Shown in pieces: positions 1 to 8,631 of a DNA stretch of 32,757 nucleotides. Where the stretch lies: positions 1 to 32,757 of the forward strand of contig NZ_VDGI01000021.1 of assembly GCF_006861825.1 (NCBI RefSeq). Reading direction: 5' to 3'. Each line of letters opens with the position of its first letter. Within the stretch, counting starts at the first letter, position 1. The position numbers were made by a program, and so were the translations under genes. The DNA comes from Psychrobacillus vulpis (GTDB taxonomy: Bacteria; Bacillota; Bacilli; Bacillales_A; Planococcaceae). The notes beneath the pieces were generated by a model. That model was not told the origin of the DNA and did not search any database. It saw only the letters and a list, made by a program, of their open reading frames with translations.

Positions 1-58
1 CATGTATTAGGCACGCCGCCAGCGTTCGTCCTGAGCCAGGATCAAACTCTCCATAATA
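1..58 (-). rRNA. 16S ribosomal RNA, 5' end only
   Basis: The reverse complement carries the universal 16S 5' sequence GAGTTTGATCCTGGCTCAGG, followed by GACGAACGCTGGCGGCG and the CCTAATACATG segment. The gene runs off the left edge of the window, so only about the first 58 nucleotides are present. The mature 5' end was placed six bases before GGAGAG by comparison with the usual Bacillus start, and is accurate to a few bases. It is transcribed leftward from the two promoters at 224-252 and 308-336. Confidence 0.97.
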
Positions 59-216
59 GAGAACTTAAAAAGCTCATTTTGTTTTGCTGGCATCATCATT
101 AAATGATGTCAAAATTGTTTGCTATCGAACTAACCGAAGTTAGTCTTTCAAGCTATATGTCTTAACGTTTTGCATGTTCAGTTTTCAATGTTCATGTTGC
201 CGTCTTGTTTTGACGA
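59..216 (-). other. rrn leader region with boxA-like site and processing hairpins
   Basis: This is the transcribed leader between the rrn promoters and 16S, read on the minus strand. At 175-192 it contains a boxA-like antitermination segment with the core ATTGAAAACTGAAC, resembling the TTTGAAAACT motif of Bacillus rrn leaders. At 130-143 a CTAAC-TTCG-GTTAG hairpin has a stable UUCG tetraloop. A short CATCATT/AATGATG stem lies at about 92-107. No protein is supported here. Assigning boxA is by similarity to known leaders. Confidence 0.6.
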
Positions 217-223
217 CTTTATT

Positions 224-252
224 AGTATAACTTCTTTCAGATTCGAAGTCAA
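224..252 (-). promoter_or_regulatory. rrn P2 sigma-A promoter
   Basis: On the minus strand the -35 is TTGACT (247-252) and the -10 is TATACT (224-229), separated by exactly 17 bp. The downstream sequence TATACTAATA is shared with the upstream promoter. It is the promoter nearer to 16S, and transcription should start near position 217. Confidence 0.88.
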
Positions 253-307
253 CAACTTTTTTTAAATATTTCAAATTGTTTGACTGTCGTTCTGAAGGAC
301 AAGTATT

Positions 308-336
308 AGTATATATAGTAATAAGATAAAAATCAA
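308..336 (-). promoter_or_regulatory. rrn P1 sigma-A promoter
   Basis: On the minus strand the -35 is TTGATT (331-336) and the -10 is TATACT (308-313), with a 17-bp spacer. It forms a tandem pair with P2, 84 bp further downstream. The -35 hexamer contains the TGA stop codon of the upstream co-directional EamA gene, so the two units abut without any gap. Confidence 0.85.
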
Positions 337-1235
337 CTACTTTTTTTAAAAAAGACTCGTTTGATAAATTGTTCATCCATAACAAATAGTAAAATCCCTA
401 TCATAACAACGATTCCACCGACTAATTGAATCGTTGTTATCAGTTCATTAAATATGTAATAAGCCAATATTGCAGCTCCAACTGGCTCAAATATAATGGC
501 AATCGACAGTGTATTTGTACTTACATACTTTAGAGACCAGTTAAAAAGAGTATGCCCTAACAGATTTGGTATTAATGCTAGTAATAAAAACCAAAACCAA
601 TCTATTGAAGGATGACCAACAAACGACTCCCCTTTTATTAGTACATAAAAAAACAATGTAATGGAGCTAATACCATAAACAACATACGTATAAGTAATAA
701 GTGATAGACGCTTACGAACATCTTGTCCAAAAAGTAAATAAGCCGTCACTAATGCACAAGCAATAAGAGCTAAAACATCCCCAAATAATGCAGTCCCGCT
801 TACTTTGAAGTCACCCCAACTGATAATCACGCTACCAGTAATTGCAATTAGTCCTGATAGAAATGTCTTTAGCGTAATTTTTTCTTTAAAAAATAAGTAT
901 GTTCCTGCAAAAGCAAAAATAGGTTGCAACGTTACTAAAACTGTAGAACTAGCTACTGATGTGTAATTTAATGATTCGAACCACAATATAAAATGAAAGG
1001 ATAAAAACACTCCTGCTATTGTGGAAAAAATCCAGTCGCGTTTGCTCATCAATTTTAGTTCTCTAAAATATTTCATGAAAAATAAAGGTGTCATGAGTAA
1101 TACTGAAAAAAACATACGGTAAAATGCAATAACTCCTGATTCAGCAGAAGCTAATTTAACTAGTATCGCAGATATAGAAACAGATATTACTCCAATAATA
1201 ATAGGTATGTAGGGGTTGATTTTAGGCTTTTCCAT
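333..1235 (-). CDS. EamA-family (drug/metabolite) membrane transporter
   Basis: A 300-residue protein with about ten hydrophobic segments and the two-fold internal repeat typical of EamA/RhaT transporters. The first half contains SAESGVIAFYRMFFSVLLM and the second half contains FEPVGAAILAYY, both characteristic of the fold. The substrate cannot be read from sequence; relatives export amino acids or small metabolites. I chose ATG at 1235 because AGAAAGTGAAGTG, close to the anti-Shine-Dalgarno complement, sits six bases upstream. An in-frame GTG at 1244 would lie inside that ribosome site. The stop codon overlaps the rrn P1 -35 hexamer. No terminator separates it from the rRNA operon, so read-through into rrn is possible. 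Confidence 0.88.
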   Translation of the reverse strand: MEKPKINPYIPIIIGVISVSISAILVKLASAESGVIAFYRMFFSVLLMTPLFFMKYFRELKLMSKRDWIFSTIAGVFLSFHFILWFESLNYTSVASSTVLVTLQPIFAFAGTYLFFKEKITLKTFLSGLIAITGSVIISWGDFKVSGTALFGDVLALIACALVTAYLLFGQDVRKRLSLITYTYVVYGISSITLFFYVLIKGESFVGHPSIDWFWFLLLALIPNLLGHTLFNWSLKYVSTNTLSIAIIFEPVGAAILAYYIFNELITTIQLVGGIVVMIGILLFVMDEQFIKRVFFKKSS

Positions 1236-1307
1236 TTGAAGCACTTCACTTTCTTACTGATATTGCGTTTATAGATGTAGGAATAAAAGGTATTGTATAT
1301 CTTAACC

Positions 1308-1337
1308 TTAACATTTCCACATACATTTTATTATACA
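1308..1337 (+). promoter_or_regulatory. weak candidate promoter for the mgtC-like gene
   Basis: TTAACA (1308-1313) and TATACA (1332-1337) are separated by 18 bp upstream of the gene at 1365. Both boxes deviate from consensus. It lies in the 129-bp gap between the divergent EamA and MgtC genes, which is where a promoter is expected. Confidence 0.35.
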
Positions 1338-1364
1338 CAGAAATAAGAAGTGGGGGAATAGCAC

Positions 1365-2084
1365 ATGGAATTGCTTCAACATTACGTTTACGATACTGAA
1401 ATATTATTTAAATTATGTTTTGCTGCGTTATTAAGTTTAATAATAGGTATTGAAAGGGAACTAAAGAAGAAACCTATTGGTTTAAAAACAAGTATTGTTA
1501 TCGCAACCTTTAGTTGTTTATTAACATATATTTCAATTGAATCGGCCTATACCGCTCACTCTCGTGACGGTATCAATATTACAATGGATCCTCTTCGTCT
1601 TGCTTCTCAAATAGTAAGCGGGATTGGTTTTTTAGGTGCTGGTGTAATTTTACGAAAAGGAAACGATAGTATCACAGGTTTAACAACTGCTGCAATGATA
1701 TGGGGTGCAGGCGGGATTGGAATTGCAGTTGGCGCTGGGTTTTATATAGAAGCTGCATTAACTGTTTGTATTGTGCTAATTGGCATTGAAATAATCCCTC
1801 CACTTCTGACGAAATTTGGACCTAAACGATTACGCTCAAAAGAATTATTTTTGAAAGTACTAGTCCCTAATACAGAGAGCATTACAAAGATCCATCAATT
1901 ATTAAATGAACGTGGAGTATATATTGAAAGTATTCGGATTAAAGACATGATTTTAGAGAATAATGCAATAAAACATGAAATTGAAATGCGTTTATCCATT
2001 CTTACCCAAAAAAATACAATAGAATTTTATCACATGATGAAACGTGAGGACTTTATAGAACGTATAGAAGTCGAATCCATCTAA
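1365..2084 (+). CDS. MgtC/SapB-family membrane protein
   Basis: A 239-residue protein. The first ~145 residues are hydrophobic with four or five membrane spans and contain the MgtC/SapB hallmarks: ERELKKKPIGLKTSIVIA near residue 30, and LRLASQIVSGIGFLGAGVIL followed by TTAAMIWGAGGIGIAVGAGF. The C-terminal ~90 residues are soluble, with an ACT-like pattern seen in longer family members. Family members are linked to growth in low Mg2+ and to P-type ATPase control; the actual role here is not known. A GGGGGAA ribosome site precedes the ATG. The next gene, a metal-ion transporter, starts 15 bp after its stop, so the pair is probably an operon concerned with divalent cations. Confidence 0.9.
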   Translation: MELLQHYVYDTEILFKLCFAALLSLIIGIERELKKKPIGLKTSIVIATFSCLLTYISIESAYTAHSRDGINITMDPLRLASQIVSGIGFLGAGVILRKGNDSITGLTTAAMIWGAGGIGIAVGAGFYIEAALTVCIVLIGIEIIPPLLTKFGPKRLRSKELFLKVLVPNTESITKIHQLLNERGVYIESIRIKDMILENNAIKHEIEMRLSILTQKNTIEFYHMMKREDFIERIEVESI

Positions 2085-2099
2085 TAAAGGAGAAACTAT

Positions 2100-3089
2100 A
2101 TGAGTGAATTTTTCAAACTACTTAAAGGCGGTAATAAACCTTCTTTAACTGCGGCGATCGTTAATACAATAATTGCAGCATTAAAAGCTGGTGCATTCTT
2201 TATAACAGGAAACGTAGCAATGTTTGCAGAAATGATGCACTCCATAGGAGATGCAGCTAATCAATTTTTCGTATTTATCGGCTCTGCACTATCTAAAAAA
2301 GCTCCAACACCAAGATTTCCGAACGGCTTTGGACGTTTAGTCAATCTAGTATGTTTAGGAGCAGTTTTATTAGTTGGTATCCTTTCTTATGAAACTATTA
2401 AAGAAGGGTGGCATCATATACAACATCCTGCTGCTTCTTCTGGTATGGCAATTAGTCTTATCGTTTTAGGAATAGGGATTATTTTAGAATTTGTTGTTCT
2501 ATATAAAGCCGGAAAAGAAATTTTACACGATGTTAGTGTAAAAGGCTCCTTTCTTGCACCTCTTACAACTAGCTTCGCCCACTTAAATCGTGCTAAACCT
2601 GCTACAAAGCTTGTTTTTATGGAAGATTTAGTAGCTACGTCAGGTGGAATTCTTGCGTTTATTGCCGTATTGATTTCACATTTCACAGGATTTTTACAGG
2701 CAGAAGGAATAGCTTCTATTATGATTGGTCTTATGATGTTTTATGTTGTAGGAAAAGTGTTTCTAGATAATGCAAGAGGTGCACTTGGTGAAACGGATGA
2801 ACAGATGCTAGTCCACATTGCACATATAATTTCCGAAAATCCTCATGTAAAAGATATAAGTGAATTAGAAGTAATAAAAGAAGGTGAATTTTTGCATGTT
2901 AAGTTAGTTGCAGAAGTAGATCCTTCATTATCATTTGCTCAAGTAGATGATATACATGATGTATTAAAAGATCTCATTCTGAACCAACAAGGTGTTACTG
3001 ACGTAACAATCGCATTTGATGAAGATGACGGTATCAAAAAATGGGTTCACCATAAAGATCCGCAAACTATATTAAAAACACATGACTGA
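2100..3089 (+). CDS. cation diffusion facilitator (CDF) family transporter
   Basis: A 329-residue protein with about five or six membrane segments and a soluble C-terminal domain. The metal-site HxxxD pattern of CDF transporters is visible as MMHSIGDAANQFF near residue 45, and a second acidic patch, MEDLVATSGG, lies near residue 180. The C-terminal ~90 residues (from ISENPHVKDISELEV) have the small ferredoxin-like regulatory fold of the family. It probably exports Zn2+, Fe2+ or Mn2+ in exchange for protons; the metal cannot be assigned. AAAGGAG precedes the ATG. It follows the MgtC-like gene by 15 bp and ends inside a bidirectional terminator. Confidence 0.9.
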   Translation: MSEFFKLLKGGNKPSLTAAIVNTIIAALKAGAFFITGNVAMFAEMMHSIGDAANQFFVFIGSALSKKAPTPRFPNGFGRLVNLVCLGAVLLVGILSYETIKEGWHHIQHPAASSGMAISLIVLGIGIILEFVVLYKAGKEILHDVSVKGSFLAPLTTSFAHLNRAKPATKLVFMEDLVATSGGILAFIAVLISHFTGFLQAEGIASIMIGLMMFYVVGKVFLDNARGALGETDEQMLVHIAHIISENPHVKDISELEVIKEGEFLHVKLVAEVDPSLSFAQVDDIHDVLKDLILNQQGVTDVTIAFDEDDGIKKWVHHKDPQTILKTHD

Positions 3090-3117
3090 GCTAACGCTCT
3101 GGTCATGTGTTTTTTTA
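3075..3117. terminator. bidirectional rho-independent terminator
   Basis: AAAACACATGAC pairs with GTCATGTGTTTT around an inner GAGC/GCTC stem, with A-run and T-run flanks. It serves both the plus-strand CDF gene, whose stop codon (3087-3089) lies inside the hairpin, and the converging alcohol dehydrogenase gene ending at 3115. Confidence 0.85.
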
Positions 3118-4278
3118 TAGACATGCAGTAAGTATTTGTTTCGTATCTTCTGCATTTAATTTATTAAAATTACCATATTCTCCTAGAGCCATTGCTTTTT
3201 CAACCATTAAATCGATTTTTGAATCATCAATGTTGTAATCTGATAAATTGGTTGGAGCGTCTAATGAAGCCCAAAACTCTGCAAGTCGATCTATACCTTC
3301 CATTGCAATCTCTTCAGTTGACTTGCCAACAGGATTAACATGAAATACTTTCTGTGCAAGCTTAGCAAAACGTTCTGGATTTACGTTTACGTTATGACGC
3401 ATCCATCTTGGGAATATGATGGCTAATCCTCCTGCATGAGGGATGTCGTATACTGCCGAGACAGCATGTTCGATATTGTGACTAGCCCAATCTCCGTTGT
3501 ATCCCATTCGTAAAAAGCCATTTAACCCCAAAGTACCGGCAAATAAAATCGTTTTACGTAGTTCATAGTTTTCAAGATCCTTAACTAGTTTTGGTGCAGT
3601 TTCAATCACAGCACGAAGAACACCTTCAATCATTTCATCTTGTACAGGTGTATTCGTTGCTTCATTGTAGTATTGCTCAAACATATGAGACATCATATCG
3701 ACAATTCCATAGACTGTCTGATCTAGAGGTACCGAAAATGTATTTACTGGATCTAGAATCGAAAATTTAGGGAACACAAGTGGATTACCCCATCCATATT
3801 TTTCTTGGGTTTCTTCATTCGTTATAACAGAACCTGCATTCATCTCAGAACCAGTCGCTGCTAACGTTAAAATGGTTCCAAATGGAAGTGCTTCTGTCGG
3901 GATTGCTTTACGCGTCACTATATCCCACGCATCTCCATCATATTTTGCCGCAGCTACGATAAGTTTTGTACAATCTATAACAGAGCCTCCTCCAACTGCT
4001 AATACAACATCAATTCCTTCTTTTTTACAAAGGTCTCCACCACGTTTTGCTGTAGACAATCTCGGATTGGGTTCAACACCTGCTAATTCAAATACTTCCA
4101 TATTTGCTTCCTTTAAAGCGGACATGACTTGTTCATATAAACCGTTCTTCTTTATACTTCCCCCACCATAAACAACAAGCACCTTTTTACCATACTGAGT
4201 AAGCTCTTCAGTTAATTTGGTAATTTGACCTTTACCGAATATTAATTTGACTGGATTATAAAATGAAAAAGCGTTCAT
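3115..4278 (-). CDS. yugJ: iron-containing alcohol dehydrogenase (butanol dehydrogenase type)
   Basis: A 387-residue cytosolic enzyme of the Fe-dependent alcohol dehydrogenase family that reduces aldehydes or oxidises alcohols with NAD(P)H. The nucleotide-binding GGGSVID motif is at residues 96-102. Likely metal ligands are D194, H198, H267 and H281, in [16 protein letters not shown] and DIPHAGG. Length and the N-terminal [16 protein letters not shown] match B. subtilis YugJ/YugK as I remember them. AAAGGAGGATG precedes the start. It lies downstream of rocG, but a terminator at 4316-4345 separates them, so it is probably its own unit. The natural substrate is not evident. Confidence 0.9.
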   Translation of the reverse strand: MNAFSFYNPVKLIFGKGQITKLTEELTQYGKKVLVVYGGGSIKKNGLYEQVMSALKEANMEVFELAGVEPNPRLSTAKRGGDLCKKEGIDVVLAVGGGSVIDCTKLIVAAAKYDGDAWDIVTRKAIPTEALPFGTILTLAATGSEMNAGSVITNEETQEKYGWGNPLVFPKFSILDPVNTFSVPLDQTVYGIVDMMSHMFEQYYNEATNTPVQDEMIEGVLRAVIETAPKLVKDLENYELRKTILFAGTLGLNGFLRMGYNGDWASHNIEHAVSAVYDIPHAGGLAIIFPRWMRHNVNVNPERFAKLAQKVFHVNPVGKSTEEIAMEGIDRLAEFWASLDAPTNLSDYNIDDSKIDLMVEKAMALGEYGNFNKLNAEDTKQILTACL

Positions 4279-4315
4279 CTAAACATCCTCCTTTACCATA
4301 TCTATCTAAATGATA

Positions 4316-4345
4316 TAAAAAACCGCTTGTAATATACAAGCGGTT
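4316..4345 (-). terminator. rho-independent terminator of rocG
   Basis: AACCGCTTGT (4321-4330) pairs perfectly with ACAAGCGGTT (4336-4345) around a 5-nt loop. On the minus strand it is followed by TTTTTTAT. It lies 17 bp after the rocG stop and before the alcohol dehydrogenase start. Confidence 0.88.
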
Positions 4346-4361
4346 CGTCTTTGATCAATTA

Positions 4362-5606
4362 TTATACCCAGCCACGGAAGCGTGATGCTTCTGCAGTTCT
4401 ACGTACTCCTACCATATAAGCGGCTAAACGCATATTAATATTACGAGTAGTTGCTACATCATATATATTTTCAAAGGCTTCTACCATTTTCTTAATAAGC
4501 TTTTCATTTACTTCTTCTTCTGACCAGTAGTAACCTTGGTTGTTTTGAACCCATTCGAAGTAAGAAACTGTAACCCCACCAGCGCTTGCTAGTACATCAG
4601 GAACTAATAGAATACCTCTATCGTAAAGTATTTTTGTAGCTTCCGAAGTTGTCGGTCCATTAGCAGCCTCTACTACAATATTAGCTTTAATATTATGAGC
4701 ATTTTCAGCTGTAATTTGGTTTTCGATTGCAGCTGGAACAAGAATATCACAATCTAACTCTAATAATTCTTGGTTAGTGAGCGTATTTTCAAATAGAGTT
4801 GTTACAGTACCAAAACTATCGCGACGATCCAATAAATAATCGATATCCAAACCGTTTGGATCATGTAATGCACCATAAGCGTCAGAAATACCAATAACTT
4901 TCGCGCCTTGATCACTCAAGAACTTCGCTAAGAAGCTTCCTGCGTTACCAAAACCTTGGATAACTACTCGAGCACCAGTCATATCAATTCCACGTTTTTT
5001 GGCAGCTTCGTTAATCACAATCGTTACACCTTGCGCAGTAGCGCGGTCACGACCTTGTGAACCCCCTAGTACTAGAGGTTTACCAGTAATAAATCCAGGA
5101 GAGTTAAATTGGTCCATACGACTATACTCATCCATCATCCATGCCATGATTTGCGCATTTGTGAAAACGTCTGGAGCAGGAATATCTTTTGTCGGTCCAA
5201 CTATTTGACCAATAGCTCTAACATATCCGCGACTTAAACGCTCGATTTCTCCCATAGACATTTCACGTGGATCACAAGTTACTCCACCTTTACCACCGCC
5301 ATAAGGTAGATCTACAATTCCAGCCTTTAGAGTCATCCACATAGAAAGTGCTTTCATTTCCTCTTGTGTTACTCCTGGATGGAATCGAACTCCACCTTTA
5401 GTTGGTCCCACTGCATCATTATGTTGAGATCGGTAACCAGTGAAAACTTTCACTGTGTTGTCATCCATTCTCACTGGAATTCGAACTTCCATCATTCGTA
5501 GTGGTTCTTTTAGTAACTCATACATCGCTTCGTCATAACCTAATTTTTGCAGAGCCTCTTTAATGACAGCCTGCGTTGATGTGAACAGGTTTAAATTTTC
5601 AGCCAT
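4362..5606 (-). CDS. rocG: NAD-type glutamate dehydrogenase
   Basis: A 414-residue enzyme that deaminates glutamate to 2-oxoglutarate and ammonia, the last step of arginine/ornithine/proline use. Visible motifs are GPTKGGVRFHPGVT near residue 68, TLKAGIVDLPYGGGKGG (catalytic lysine about K106), and the Rossmann VVIQGFGNAGSFLAKF. It could be orthologous to rocG or gudB; the roc neighbourhood favours rocG. There is no in-frame duplication near the active site of the kind that inactivates laboratory GudB. I chose ATG 5606 because AAAGAGGCG precedes it; the open frame extends upstream to 5660 without a good ribosome site. A TACAATTGTA palindrome in the 82-bp gap to rocD may be regulatory. Confidence 0.93.
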   Translation of the reverse strand: MAENLNLFTSTQAVIKEALQKLGYDEAMYELLKEPLRMMEVRIPVRMDDNTVKVFTGYRSQHNDAVGPTKGGVRFHPGVTQEEMKALSMWMTLKAGIVDLPYGGGKGGVTCDPREMSMGEIERLSRGYVRAIGQIVGPTKDIPAPDVFTNAQIMAWMMDEYSRMDQFNSPGFITGKPLVLGGSQGRDRATAQGVTIVINEAAKKRGIDMTGARVVIQGFGNAGSFLAKFLSDQGAKVIGISDAYGALHDPNGLDIDYLLDRRDSFGTVTTLFENTLTNQELLELDCDILVPAAIENQITAENAHNIKANIVVEAANGPTTSEATKILYDRGILLVPDVLASAGGVTVSYFEWVQNNQGYYWSEEEVNEKLIKKMVEAFENIYDVATTRNINMRLAAYMVGVRRTAEASRFRGWV

Positions 5607-5688
5607 TTGATTGTTTCGCCTCTTTAATTCATAATGATTTCTTCGGTACAATTGTAACATATCTTACTTGTTATTTGTCTATCAAATA

Positions 5689-6882
5689 TTATTTAGTGAA
5701 TACTTTTTTAATTTTTTCAATAGCCCAGTCTAATTCTTCTTTTGAAATAACTAGTGGTGGAGCGAATCGAATTACAGTATCATGTGTTTCTTTACATAAT
5801 AATCCTAGTTCTTTCAAAGCTTCACAGTATGGACGTGCTTCTTCTGTTAATTCCATACCAATAAATAATCCACGACCACGTACTTCTTTAATAGAAGAAT
5901 GTTGAATTTCTTTTAATGCGTCCATGAAGTAATTTCCTAGTTCAAGAGAACGTTCTGCTAACTTTTCATCTACTAGAACATCAAGAGCTGCTAAAGAAAC
6001 AGCACATGCCATTGGATTTCCACCAAATGTAGAACCATGTGAACCTGGGTTAAACACGCTTAACACATCACGGTTAGCTACTATACATGAGATAGGGAAT
6101 ACTCCGCCTCCAAGCGCTTTACCTAAAATGTACATATCTGGCTCTACTTCTTCCCATTCACATGCAAACATTTTACCAGTACGACAAAGTCCAGCTTGAA
6201 TTTCATCGGCAATAAATAAAACATTATTTTCACGACATAATTCACGTGCAGCTTTCATGAAACCTGCAGAAGGAATAATGATACCAGCTTCACCTTGAAT
6301 TGGTTCGATTAAGAATGCAGCAGTATTTGGTGTAATTGCAGCTTTAAGTGCTTCTAAATCACCGTAAGGAATTAATTTAATTCCTGGAAGCATTGGTCCA
6401 AATCCACGTTTGTATTCAGGGTCAGATGATAAAGATACAGCTCCCATTGTACGACCATGGAAGTTACCATTACATGCAATTACTTCTGCTTTATCTGTTT
6501 CTACACCTTTTACATCATAAGCCCATCTACGAGCAGCTTTAAAAGCTGTTTCAACAGCTTCTGCACCAGTATTCATTGGTAATACCATTTCTTTGCCAGT
6601 AAGTTCACTTACTTTTGCATACCATGGACCTAATTGATCATTGTGGAACGCACGTGAAGTAAGAGTTACTTTATCCGCTTGATCTTTTAAAGCTTGAATA
6701 ATCTTCGGATGACGATGACCTTGGTTTACTGCAGAATAAGCAGAAAGCATATCCATGTATTTATTACCTTCTGGATCTTTTACCCATACTCCCTCAGCTT
6801 CTGAAACAACTATTGGAAGTGGATTATAGTTATTAGCACCAAATTTCTCAGTTTGTTCAATTACTTTTTGTGAAATAGTCAT
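5689..6882 (-). CDS. rocD: ornithine aminotransferase
   Basis: A 397-residue PLP enzyme that transfers the delta-amino group of ornithine to 2-oxoglutarate, giving glutamate-5-semialdehyde. Class III aminotransferase motifs are present: [17 protein letters not shown] at about 104-120, [15 protein letters not shown] with the pyridine-binding Asp at about 226, and the PLP lysine K255 in [11 protein letters not shown]. Length matches B. subtilis RocD. ATG at 6882 was chosen because AAAGGAG precedes it; an in-frame start at 6921 lacks a ribosome site. It lies between rocA and rocG. A strong hairpin (6912-6942) separates it from rocA and may tune expression. Confidence 0.94.
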   Translation of the reverse strand: MTISQKVIEQTEKFGANNYNPLPIVVSEAEGVWVKDPEGNKYMDMLSAYSAVNQGHRHPKIIQALKDQADKVTLTSRAFHNDQLGPWYAKVSELTGKEMVLPMNTGAEAVETAFKAARRWAYDVKGVETDKAEVIACNGNFHGRTMGAVSLSSDPEYKRGFGPMLPGIKLIPYGDLEALKAAITPNTAAFLIEPIQGEAGIIIPSAGFMKAARELCRENNVLFIADEIQAGLCRTGKMFACEWEEVEPDMYILGKALGGGVFPISCIVANRDVLSVFNPGSHGSTFGGNPMACAVSLAALDVLVDEKLAERSLELGNYFMDALKEIQHSSIKEVRGRGLFIGMELTEEARPYCEALKELGLLCKETHDTVIRFAPPLVISKEELDWAIEKIKKVFTK

Positions 6883-6911
6883 GGATACATACTCCTTTGT
6901 TTTTAAAGGGT

Positions 6912-6942
6912 AGGTAGACACATCATTGTGATGTGTCTACCT
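6912..6942 (-). promoter_or_regulatory. 14-bp perfect hairpin between rocA and rocD
   Basis: AGGTAGACACATCA (6912-6925) pairs perfectly with TGATGTGTCTACCT (6929-6942) around a 3-nt loop. On the minus strand it is followed by ACCCTTTAAAAAC, not a clean T-run. It is therefore a poor terminator and more likely a partial terminator, an mRNA-stabilising stem or a processing site within a rocA-rocD transcript. Confidence 0.65.
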
Positions 6943-6951
6943 CCGTAAATA

Positions 6952-8496
6952 TTAAAGCATTTCAGAAGTTGTTTTTGCTTGCATATGAAGTCCGATATAG
7001 TCAGGACCACCTGCTTTTGAATCTGTACCTGACATATTGAATCCACCAAATGGTTGGTATCCAACAATTGCACCAGTACATCCACGGTTAAAGTAAAGGT
7101 TACCTACGTGGAAGTCTTCACGAGCTTTTTCTAAATTCATGCGGTTATTAGTAATAACAGCACCAGTTAAGCCGTATTCAGTGTTGTTAGCAATTTCGAT
7201 TGCTTCGTCGAAATCTTTAGCTTTTGTAATACCTACAACTGGTCCAAAGATTTCTTCTTGCATAATACGTGCTGTTGGAGATAGGTCAGCAATTACTGTT
7301 GGTTGAATGAAGAAACCTTTTGAATCATCACCAGTACCACCAGATACTAGACGGCCTTCTTCTTTACCGATTTCGATGTATTCCATAATTTTATTGAAAG
7401 CAGCACCATCAATAACTGGTCCAACAAAATGTTCGTCGTTATCAGGAACACCAACTGTTAATGCGTTTGTTAACTCTTCTACACGAGCAACTACTTGATC
7501 ATAAACGTCTTCAACAATTACAGCACGAGAACAAGCTGAACATTTTTGTCCGCTAAATCCAAATGCTGATTTCACGATAGATTGAGCAGCTAATTCTAAA
7601 TCTGCTTCTTTATCTACAACGATTGTATCTTTACCGCCCATTTCAAGGATTGTACGTTTAATCCAAATTTGACCATCAGATAATTTAGATGATTTTTCAA
7701 CGATTCCTAAACCTACATCACGTGAACCTGTGAAGCTGATTAAACGTGTACGTGGGTGTTCAACTAGGAAGTCACCAATTTCAGCTCCTGATCCTGGGAT
7801 GAAGTTTACAACTCCTGCAGGCATACCAGCTTCTTCTAATACTTCAACGAATTTATAAGATACGATTGGAGTAGTTGAAGCAGGTTTTAGTAATACTGTA
7901 TTTCCAGCTACCATAGCTGCAACAGTTGTACCAGCCATGATTGCAAATGGGAAGTTCCAAGGAGAAATAACAACTGTTACACCTAATGGAATATAGTCAT
8001 AACGATTGTATTCGCCTGGACGGCTTTCTACTGGTTGACCATCTTTCAAACGAAGCATTTGACGACCATAGTATTCTAAGAAATCGATCGCTTCAGCTGC
8101 TTCAACGTCTGCTTCTACCCAAGTTTTACCTGCTTCTCTTGATAATAAAGCAGAAAACTCAAACTTACGACGACGCATAATTGCTGCCGCTTTGAAAAGT
8201 ACATCTGCACGTACTTCTGGTTTTACTTTTTTCCAAGTGTTAAAAGTTTCATCTGCAATTTCCATTGCTTTTGCTGCAATATCTCTAGTTGCTTTAGAAA
8301 CAATACCAACTACCTGTTCTTTATTTGCTGGGTTATAAGAAGTGATTTTACCTTCTGTTGTAATTCTTTCCCCACCAACAATTAGTGGATACTCTTCACC
8401 TAAATATGCGTCAACTACTTTATAACCTTCTTTAATCGCTTTTTTGTTTTCTTCTTTAGAAAAATCTGTAAATGCTTCATGTTTATAAGGTATCAT
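6952..8496 (-). CDS. rocA: 1-pyrroline-5-carboxylate dehydrogenase
   Basis: A 514-residue aldehyde dehydrogenase that oxidises glutamate-5-semialdehyde/P5C to glutamate with NAD+. Catalytic features are visible: the oxyanion Asn in SPWNFPF (N181), the general-base Glu in LEMGGKD (E285) and the nucleophile C319 in [10 protein letters not shown]. Length is essentially that of B. subtilis RocA. An AAAGGAGG site precedes the ATG. It is the first gene of the minus-strand roc block and diverges from the RocR-like regulator across 135 bp that contains two GCAA-N7-TTGC dyads and a sigma-A-like promoter. Confidence 0.95.
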   Translation of the reverse strand: MIPYKHEAFTDFSKEENKKAIKEGYKVVDAYLGEEYPLIVGGERITTEGKITSYNPANKEQVVGIVSKATRDIAAKAMEIADETFNTWKKVKPEVRADVLFKAAAIMRRRKFEFSALLSREAGKTWVEADVEAAEAIDFLEYYGRQMLRLKDGQPVESRPGEYNRYDYIPLGVTVVISPWNFPFAIMAGTTVAAMVAGNTVLLKPASTTPIVSYKFVEVLEEAGMPAGVVNFIPGSGAEIGDFLVEHPRTRLISFTGSRDVGLGIVEKSSKLSDGQIWIKRTILEMGGKDTIVVDKEADLELAAQSIVKSAFGFSGQKCSACSRAVIVEDVYDQVVARVEELTNALTVGVPDNDEHFVGPVIDGAAFNKIMEYIEIGKEEGRLVSGGTGDDSKGFFIQPTVIADLSPTARIMQEEIFGPVVGITKAKDFDEAIEIANNTEYGLTGAVITNNRMNLEKAREDFHVGNLYFNRGCTGAIVGYQPFGGFNMSGTDSKAGGPDYIGLHMQAKTTSEML

Positions 8497-8520
8497 GTAA
8501 ATCCTCCTTTAATTGTTAGA

Positions 8521-8535
8521 GCAAAAAAAATTTGC
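8521..8535. promoter_or_regulatory. GCAA-N7-TTGC dyad 1 (candidate RocR-type operator)
   Basis: GCAA (8521-8524), seven bases, TTGC (8532-8535). It lies 25-39 bp upstream of the rocA start. The arm sequence and 7-nt spacing match the second dyad, centred 44 bp away. Binding by the adjacent regulator is an inference from position and symmetry. Confidence 0.5.
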
Positions 8536-8559
8536 GCTTTTAATTCAATTACATATATA

Positions 8560-8588
8560 ATAATGCAAAAGATTGTTGCGTATTTCAA
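8560..8588 (-). promoter_or_regulatory. candidate sigma-A promoter of rocA
   Basis: On the minus strand TTGAAA (8583-8588) and CATTAT (8560-8565) are separated by 17 bp. I found no GG/GC-spaced -24/-12 sigma-54 element upstream of rocA. Dyad 2 fills the spacer of this promoter. The -10 is only 4/6, so confidence is moderate. Confidence 0.45.
8565..8579. promoter_or_regulatory. GCAA-N7-TTGC dyad 2 (candidate RocR-type operator)
   Basis: GCAA (8565-8568), seven bases, TTGC (8576-8579). It is identical in arms and spacing to dyad 1. It lies between the -35 and -10 boxes of the candidate rocA promoter, a position more typical of repression or promoter remodelling than of enhancer-type activation. 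Confidence 0.5.
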
Positions 8589-8612
8589 GTATTAAATTTT
8601 AAAATGTATAAT
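8584..8612 (+). promoter_or_regulatory. candidate sigma-A promoter of the rocR-like gene
   Basis: A consensus TATAAT lies at 8607-8612, with a weak TTCAAG -35 (8584-8589) at 17 bp. The -35 region overlaps that of the divergent rocA promoter on the other strand. Transcription would start about 13 bp before the ATG, leaving just room for GAGGTGA. Confidence 0.4.
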
Positions 8613-8631
8613 TTTTTTTGAGGTGAGTCAG

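Noticed and set aside
2414-2686. 90-residue open frame antisense to the CDF transporter
   Set aside because: It lies wholly within a well-supported gene on the other strand and has no start signals of its own.
5607-5660. N-terminal extension of the glutamate dehydrogenase
   Set aside because: The extra residues are basic and unlike the family, with no ribosome site. The ATG at 5606 has AAAGAGGCG in front of it.
8497-8622. Sigma-54 (-24/-12) promoter of rocA
   Set aside because: TTGC -12-like cores exist on the minus strand, but the base pair expected to be GG at -24 is CA in both cases.
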